Below, piece by piece: positions 1 through 9,200 of a stretch of 64,000 nt of DNA. Origin of the DNA: Pycnopodia helianthoides (lineage: Eukaryota; Echinodermata; Asteroidea; Forcipulatida; Asteriidae). A program made the position numbers and the translations under genes. Each line of letters starts with the position of its first letter. Position 1 is the stretch's first letter. Under the pieces are notes generated by a model. It was given only the letters and a program-made list of their open reading frames with translations. It did not search any database and was not told the DNA's origin. The stretch lies in contig CM063253.1 of NCBI GenBank assembly GCA_032158295.1, forward strand, positions 10,199,001-10,263,000. The letters run 5' to 3'.

Positions 1-96
1 GGCTATTATGTCACAACACTGGACCTAACCACTATATGGGGCATTTAACAACTTGGTCAACACAGATTGATGCACATTTTATTATTTTTGTTACAG

Positions 97-268
97 AAAA
101 CAACAAGGACATACAAAGAAATGATTGGTAATGTAAAACTTGGAATAGATGCAAATGTATTGAAGGATTGCCGTATTCGTCTAACAGATGAAATATTCAA
201 GATTGAGAAACAAGGAGAAGTGACCTGTGACCCAGACCTACTCAATGGAGAAAACTCACCTGTCAAAA
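97..268 (+). CDS. UHRF1: UHRF1 exon: second half of tandem Tudor domain
   Basis: The exon follows a TTACAG acceptor and ends at a GTAAGC donor, leaving one base of a split codon. It encodes the region around [19 protein letters not shown], which matches the end of the UHRF1 tandem Tudor domain that reads H3K9me. Confidence 0.93.
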
Positions 269-3200
269 GTAAGCTAGTTTAGTTGGACGTTGACTGATGA
301 GCTAATTCACTGAGTTGCCAATCAGTACAAACTCAAGGAGCCCAGAATGCACCAAACAAAACTCCCAGGTGGTTCATTCATGGTTAACATTTGTACATGA
401 CCAAGTTCATGCAAACCAGATCACTAACATGCAAAGTCAAAAATGATTTGCCTGTCAAACTTAGCAAAAACAACTAAATTCTGCACCACAATTTCTATTT
501 TTACTTGCAATCAAAACTCTTTGGTGTAGTCAGTCGTCCTGTCTGACCATTCAAAATCATCCACTGTGATTTTAATTGATACATAAACTATGCCAGCCTG
601 CAGTATGGTACCATGTAGTGAATGCATCTACACAGTGCACAGTTAACCCTCCTACTGTCTGACTATTGAATATCATCCACCATGTTTTTGAATGATGCAT
701 CTAAAACTAAGCCAGCCTACAGTCTGGTTGATTGTGGTGAATGCGTCTACACAGTTGATTCTGTACACAGTTGTGACATCATACACACCCTTTGTAATTG
801 AATGGCTACAAATTGTTGTAAACTTACTGACACAGACCTGAATCTAACCATTATAGATAGTTCCCACTTGACATCACACTGCATAAAGTCAGCCATTTTT
901 ACAGGCATCGATACATACTTGTTGATTGCACAACTTCAGGTTACAAGTAAACACTTGAATGAGTAGAACAATGATGGCAAGAAGTTGCCCACCAAGATTG
1001 TGCATATCAGGAACTACCTATAGTAACATCTGATTTGCATGACCCTGTATTCAGTTGTGCATTGCAACCATGTTGATTGATTTTTGTTTGAATGTGTAAT
1101 ACCAGGATCCAATAAGGCTGAATGTGCACACTGTAAAGACAATCCAAGGCGTAAGTGTAAGCAGTGTGCATGTCATGTATGTGGTGGTAAAGACGATCCT
1201 GATAGACAGCTTATGTGTGATGAATGTGATATGGCATATCATTTAGTATGCCTAGACCCACCATTGGAAGAAATACCTGATGTAGAAGAATGGTAAGTAC
1301 ATCTAAGGTTACCATTTGTGTGCAATGTTATTTGTTCTTTTTTTATTTCAATTTTAATCTCATATGTTTTATTGTGCGGTCATGGTGGTAGGCTGATGGG
1401 GGATGCAATCCATCTGTTTTGTTTTATCAATTGTCCATTAGGACTGTTAAGTCTATTTTTGTTTAATGTGAGACCTCCAAATGATCAGCTGCACTGAATG
1501 GGTTTACCTCTTAAATTAAAGACGGTTTAGATAAATAAATATGTTATAGAGCACTTTGTAAATTGAATACAAGATGCTGTGGCACAATCTGCAGCCATCA
1601 AGCCAGAAACATCAGGTTGAGCCTCTTAATGATAAGTGTACTCTAAATGATGAGTGTGATAAATGCAAGTAAAGAACCTAGTTACACTTAATCGTAAAGA
1701 GAAGGGGTTCGCCCTGGTGCTCCTGGTTTGATCAGCAGCATATTCTGCCAAAGCACCTTGTAAACCATTACATGGTGCTATGTAACGGAACAGGTCTCAT
1801 ACTTCAAAACAAAACCGTATGTCCCATCCATAGGACCCATCCATAGGACCCATCCATAGGACCCATCCATAGGACCCATCCATAGGACCCATCCATACGA
1901 CCCATCCATACGACCCATCCATACGACCCATCCGTACGACCCATACGTACGACCCATCCGTACGACCCATCCGTACGACCCATCCGTACGACCCATCCAT
2001 AGGACCCATCCATAGGACCCATCCATAGGACCCATCCATAGGACCCATCCATACGACCCATCCATACGACCCATCCATACGACCCATCCATAGGACCATC
2101 CATAGGACCAATCCATAGGACCCATCCGTATGACCCATCCGTACGACCCATCCGTACGACCCATCCATACGACCCATCCGTACGACCCATCCGTAGGACC
2201 CATCCGTAGGACCCATCCATACGACCCATCCATAGGACCCTTCCATAGGACCCATCCGTACGACCCTTCCGTAGGACCCATCCATAGGACCCATCCATAG
2301 GACCCTTCCATACGACCCATCCATAGGACCCATCCATACGACCCATCCATACGACCCATCCATACGACCCATCCATAGGACCCATCCATACGACCCATCC
2401 ATACGACCCATCCATAGGACCCATCCATACGACCCTTCCATACGACCCTTCCATAGGACCCTTCCATAGGACCCATCCATACGACCCATCCATAGGACCC
2501 TTCCATAGGACCCGTCCATAGGACCCTTCCATACGACCCATCCATAGGACCCATCCATACGACCCATCCATAGGACCCTTCCATAGGACCCTTCAATAGG
2601 ACCCATCCATACGACCCATCCATAGGACCCATCCATAGGACCCATCCGTACAACCCATCCGTACGACCCTTCCGTACGACCCATCCGTACGACCCATCCA
2701 TACGACCCATCCATACGACCCATCCATACGACCAATCCATTGGACAAAACAACTATTTTTTAAATCTCTTCCATATACCATAATTTCCATGACTAGGACC
2801 TGAACCCGCGCTCTGACAAACGGCAGAGCTTGAGCTTTGTGTGCTAGGACACTCCCAAATTAGGTATAGTAAATTGTGAGTGCTTTGTATGTATGTTGTT
2901 TTCAGGTATTGTCCATTATGTAAAAATGATGCGTCTCAAGTAGTGATGGCTGGAGAGAAACTAAAACATAGCAAGAAGAAAGCCAAAATGGCATCTTCTA
3001 TCAACGGAAGCACAAGAGATTGGGGCAAGGTAAATATTATTGCAAGTAGCTCAGTTGTAGCACCAGAATTTAGTAAGATTGGAACACTGAGAAACACCAG
3101 TGAAATAATGTTTTTGTTATATAAAGTTGTTGCAATGTCAAATTAGTCTTTTTTAAAAACTGCATCACCATTTCTATTATAATTGTTAGACAATATTTTT

Positions 3201-6200
3201 ACAATCATATAATTATATTATGTGTAGGGAATGGCTTGCCAGGGTCGCACCAAGGTTTGTACAATCGTTCCACCCAATCACTTTGGAGAGATTCCTGGTA
3301 TTCATGTCGGCCAATCATGGAAGTTTAGAGTACAGGTAAAGTAGGAAATATTCATTATCATTGTCACTGATTTCTAGTGTCTTCTGGTAATAGCATCCAC
3401 ACAAATGCTAAAAATAGATGCTCAGTACCCATATCTCGGACAACTTGTCAAGTTTCACTAAAGTATGCTCGCTTTATGTCCAAGCTTTATGTTTACTCGT
3501 GTGTACTAACTGAACTACTGTGGTCAGGCGCACAGATGCGTTGATCCAGTGAGGGCTAGTAGTATAATGTTTGTATCAGATCCAAGTATTTTGAGCAAAA
3601 GTGACATCATTAGTGGGAAGTGCTATTGAACTAACGCTTCTCAATACAAAACTTCTTCACTCTAGCTCAAACTTAAGGAAATCAGTCAATTTTGAGTTTT
3701 CCAATGACATGGGTCTGTACCATCAGAAAGACTTCTGGGCCCATCTTCATATAGCTGCTTAAGCACAAAAAAAGGAGCTTATCAAAATAATTATTCTTTC
3801 CAGAATAAGGTGACCAGCCAAAATACCATGTCATATGTACGATTTGTGACTGGTATCCTTCTCCTTTTTACTTAGAAGAAAAACATCAAGCAGAAAATTG
3901 GCCCTGTTTGTCACGATTTATGCTCTAGGTTATATTGTGTAATTGACTCGTATCCTAGTACACTGGACTGCAACTTATTCCATCAAAAGGAAAGGGCATT
4001 CCATGAACAGCTAAACTATACAAAACTAGACCATTAGGCTATACCCCCAATTGAGCTAGAATCTCACTAAATAGCATTGAATGTAACACACATTGGCTTT
4101 GTCTGTAACCACATACTTTTTCTGTGTGAAGAGTTACACTGTGCTTGAATTAAATGAATTAAATTTATCAATTTTAAAAGTTCATAAACAAAAGCTTGAG
4201 AACTTAATAGTAATCTTTCCAAAGATGTCCAGAAGTTGAACACCTTTAAATGGTTGTTGGCTAAGGTGATACTGATGCATATGTGGACCATACAGGGCCA
4301 GCATCGGACTAACTCTGTAGCATTGCACCTCCATGATCATGGTACTACCAATCTAATATCAAACTTTGATCAAGTTACACAGCAGCATTGGTTTTGTGTG
4401 GATTGTTTATATAGGTCAGCGAAGCAGGAGTACATCGCCCTCATGTTGCTGGTATTCATGGCAGAGAAATTGAGGGAGCTTATTCCATTGTCTTAGCAGG
4501 AGGTTATGAAGATGATGAGGTGAGTAGAAAATTAGACTTTCACAAAGATTATTAATTTAAAAGATGCTTTCACAAAAAGATAAGATTAATCTGAAATGAT
4601 AAGTCACAAAGAGATCAGTATCTCAATGTGTGTTTACACTTGCATTTAAAAAACAATTGGATGCCCGGGAGAGCTTGAAAGTTAAACAATAATTTAACCG
4701 GCGCCTAGAGACACATGTCTCCCAAATCCTAGAAAAAGCTAGAGAATACCAAACAATGCTAGATCCACAACGGAACCAAAAAACACGATTAGTAAAGGTA
4801 TCATATTTTACCAAGTATTTAAGTTTGATTGAAGATAAATCTTTGCTCTAGTTTGAGAAGTTACACGGACTAACCGAGGGTAGAGTACTAAGTGACTTAT
4901 AGTGACAAAGTTAAGTAAAAGATACATGTGTAAACCACAAGGGAAACTGACTGGGTAAATTTCAAATAGTATGGGGTTTGTTCAACCCCATACTATTTGA
5001 AATTTACCCAGTCAGTTTCCCTTGTGGTTTATTACTTGACATTTAAATTTAAAAAAGTCGCACCCCCTCAAGGTGATCCCGTGGCTGCTGCTTCCCAGGT
5101 TGTATCGTAAACTTGGGTGTGATCCCTGGCTACACGGCAGTTAACGGTTGTATGGCTTCTGACTGGCACCCCCAAAATAGGGAGACCGCCAATATAGGGC
5201 TAGATAGCTCAGTTGGTAGAGCGCCGGTACGTTAATCCGGAGGTCGTTGGTTCAAATCCCGCTCTAGTAAATTTTTCTTTGTTCAACCCCATACTAAAAG
5301 ATACATGTCTAATACTGAGGGATATAGACCATCTTGTAATATCTTCCATGATTACATCTTGATTTGTTGTGTAGGATAGAGGGGATGAATTTCTGTATAC
5401 TGGTAGTGGAGGTCGTGACCTATCTGGCAATAAAAGGACAGCTGAACAATCTATGGATCAAAAGCTCACTAAGATGAACATGTAAGTGAAGATACTTTAC
5501 ATAATCCTGGTTGACATTTTGCCATGGAATATCAATCGATGACTTGTAAATAAGTCAATACATGCAACTGATTAGTTGAAGAAAATGCCGACTGTTATAC
5601 AATGCAGTCATGTGCGTGTCCCTGGAGCGATTACAGTGCTACTCAGACCATGCTTTTTCTCAGACATTTTCCTCACACCGTCCTCAGTCTGTCAATACAC
5701 CTTGACAACAGTCTTTGATTTTAATGGGTAGACTCACGAATTACATGACGGTCAGTGCCGTCGATGCCCTTGTAATTGGCTGTGGTGACCCTCGAATACC
5801 CTTTTCACGGCCATAATGCCGTGCCCTTTCCCCCGTTGGCCGTCGTGCCCTTTAGATGAAAGTTAAATATTTACTTGTTTTAGTCTTCAGCCGACGATGT
5901 ATCTTGATGTTGTAGCATGAATTGTTTATGTTCACGCTATCGCAACCATCTATCGGTTGCAAACACGGTGTAGATTTTGACATGGCTCAAACGTAGATAG
6001 TAAGAAAAGGCCTCTGTGCTAAATTGAAGTAAAAGTCAGACTGGAAGGGTAAAACCATCAGACCCCTATTTTCAAAGTAAAAAATAAGTTTTGTTATCAC
6101 CACCAAAGGATTTATAGTTGTCTATTGATCAATGTTCATGCCATCTTTGCTGGCATAGCTCCAGACCTAAACACCTACAAAAACATAAGCTTCAAGCTGT

Positions 6201-9200
6201 TTTCATGATAAAACTTTTACCCTGAGCCTTGTAATTTCAATAGCAATGCAACACTTATCCTGTTACTATTGATCGTGCAAGTCTCGCGCGTATTCAAACA
6301 TTTTTGAGACCACTTTGGTCCCATGTACATTGCTTTAACGTGTGATGGAAACAAACTCACAAACTTTAACGGGTCCCAATGTTCAAATAAGCACAAGACT
6401 TGCACGGTCCATTGCCATTGCCTAAGATGGTTAATTTGAAAACATGGTTGATTTGAAGCCAAATCTACAGCTAGCAGTTTTCTTAAACCCAGTTGTATAT
6501 TTCTATTGTATAGGGCTCTTGCCAGAAACTGCAATGCTTCTTCGGATTCTAAGAAAGGTAATGAAGCTAAAGATTGGCGTTCAGGAAAAGCAGTAAGAGT
6601 CATCAGGAACTCAAAGGGTCGTAAACATTCCAAGTATGCCCCAGAAGAAGGCAATCGTTATGATGGTCTTTACAAGGTACAGCATAAATATGTTGACTGT
6701 TTCTGCAAATATACTTTTTTTGCAATGGCAATATTTTTTAAATTGTTTTTCATTTTAAAAATGCTTTGTACAGCATTTTCAGCATAGTTCAATGCTGAGG
6801 ACATGTGTCACTTCTGCTGACTCAATCTAGACTGTGTTGATTGGTTTTATTGCTTAATGAAGTTGTGAAGAGGAATTGGGTACGTAGTGTTATAGCAACA
6901 TTGCGTACATACATGTATCAGTTGTGACTAAAGCTCTGTGGATTTAATGTAGTTCTTTAGTAATCCTTAATTGCAAAAATGGATTCTCACCTTATTGCCC
7001 TAGCCCCTGTAATTTTTGTGTATCTTGAAATATAATGCAGGCGTAAATAATAACTTGTGTATTTTCTCTATACATGTTGCATTATATAATCTGTACAGTC
7101 ATGCCTCTACATAATGTGCCCAAGTACCTTACAATATCACAATGTAGGATCGGATGATATGAGATTGACATTGTATTATGGAGAAACAACTGTATTGCTT
7201 TTGTAGCTAGTAAAGGTGTGACTAGAACAATGTATGGATTTGTTTGTTACTTTTGTAGGTTGTGAAGTTTTGGCCTGAGACAGGGAGAAGTGGTTTCTTA
7301 GTGTGGAGGTACTTACTACGTAGAGATGATCCTCAGCATGCTCCATGGACTAAACAAGGACAGAAGAAAATCAAAGCACTTGGCCTTCAGTTGGAAGTAA
7401 AGTCGCTCATTCTAATGATATAAATTTTCCCCTTTTTAGAAAATGTTTATCCGATTGTGTTGAAATGTGAAGTAAGAAAGTAAAAAACAACAAATATATG
7501 CACACTCCATAGTCACTCTTTGTGGTAACAGTTGTGGTGGTGTTGACAATTTTACACCCCCCCCCCCTTTCCCTCCCCTCTCTTTCCCTTTCTCTTAAGA
7601 GATGGTTTTCACATTATTTTTGTATGAAGATTCATCATACCACACCTTTTGATATTGGGGTCAGCCCAAGACCCGTTAGTGTAGTTCTTTGTGTTGAACA
7701 TGCATGTATGACTGGTTTGTGAACTTGGACATTTTGGCCTGGGTGTACAATTTTACCTTGCATGTCTGAACTGTAATCACTGACTCATGTTTTTGTTTAT
7801 ATATTTTGACAGTATCCCGATGGTTACCTGGAAGCAATGGCTGCCAAAGAGAAAGAGAGGAATGGAGATAAAGATTCTGGTAGTGAAGAGGAGGTAAAGA
7901 CGGTCAAGAAGGGCAAAGGTCAAAAAAGAAAAAGAAACGGTAAGAGGCAATGCTACCAGCAGCAAAATATTAGTGTATTCAATTAATAAATTCTACAATG
8001 AAAATGTAAAACTGCTTTCAAAGTTGGTTGACATTAAGTTTCATACAGTTAATTCTAGCTAATACAAGGCCTGCCGAACTAGCCCATTTTCCTTGTATAA
8101 TGAAAACCTCATCTTAAATGCATCCTTACGGTATTCATACACCTTACCAGTAATGGAGGACTCTAGACCGGACTCGGTCTCAGAGCACTCGGACTCAAAC
8201 CCTGGGTCTCAGGGTGACTCGGCTCAAAGACCAGGAAAAGAGGGGAAAAACATGCAACTTAAGCTACCTTCATTGTGACCACATAAATCTTCAATGATGT
8301 TTTTCGTAGATGCGTGACCTATGGCCTTTGCTTGTCAACCAGGAACCCTGTTTGTTTCAACCCTGCATGTCAGGGTTACAGTCTTGTTCAAGTCTGTGAT
8401 GGTGTTTTTTGGTCCACCTGAAATACCATTTTTTTCACCTTCTCTTTTTTCTTTGATGTTTTAAGTGTAAAAATTGATTCATTACACAATGGAGATCAAT
8501 CCGGTGTCTTTAAAATAACTTTGTTTTGACTTTTTAAATGTTAGAAATTGAGCAAATCTGGTCACTAGTCTGACAGAAATGGCAGAAATTGCCCCAAATT
8601 GCAGAAATGTTCCATACAAATGTCGGCGGCAGAATCGATGGTTATAATTATCGTAGCCCTGTTCTAGATGTTTGACATAATTCCACTATAAGCCACGCCT
8701 ACTTTACAGAAAGTGGCTCCGCTGGTTACCAGAAGCCCAAAGGAGTGAGCTAGGTTCCCTCAGAATTAAACATTTCTTCTATAAGAAATAGTTTTGGTGA
8801 TGAAATGGTTAAAAAAAATTGTAAAATTACACACAAACTTATGCCAGCTTTAGGAGAGTGAAATATCGTGGGAGGACTCAGTGGGGAGGACTCGTTCTTG
8901 GACTTGGACTTGTTGGGGAGGAATCGGTGTCGGACACAAACTCGGACTTGGCCAACAGGGACTCAACTTTAACACTGCACCTTACACCATGTAGTGCATG
9001 CATAGTGCATTGCTATCCACATACATGGGTTCATTCATTAAACAAGACTTGTGTACATTATCTACATATATACATATTAATTATAAAACTTTTTTCGGAC
9101 TGTACTTGTATGATGAGAAATTCACCCTGATTGTTTTCCAGACTGAGGCAACATCCTTTCCAATATACATGTACAATGTGTAACTTTTTTCTTTGACATG

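Noticed and set aside
1778..2752. Minus-strand open frames of up to 324 codons (MDGSYGWV repeats)
   Set aside because: They exist in all three frames of a 13-bp satellite without stops, inside a UHRF1 intron. No gene-like features are present.
5197..5269. Possible functional tRNA gene
   Set aside because: It is contained in a TSD-flanked SINE and has mismatches in the anticodon and T stems. A second, more decayed copy sits in SINE copy 2.
6217..6654. 145-codon minus-strand open frame
   Set aside because: It is antisense to a strongly conserved UHRF1 SRA exon and its flanking intron.
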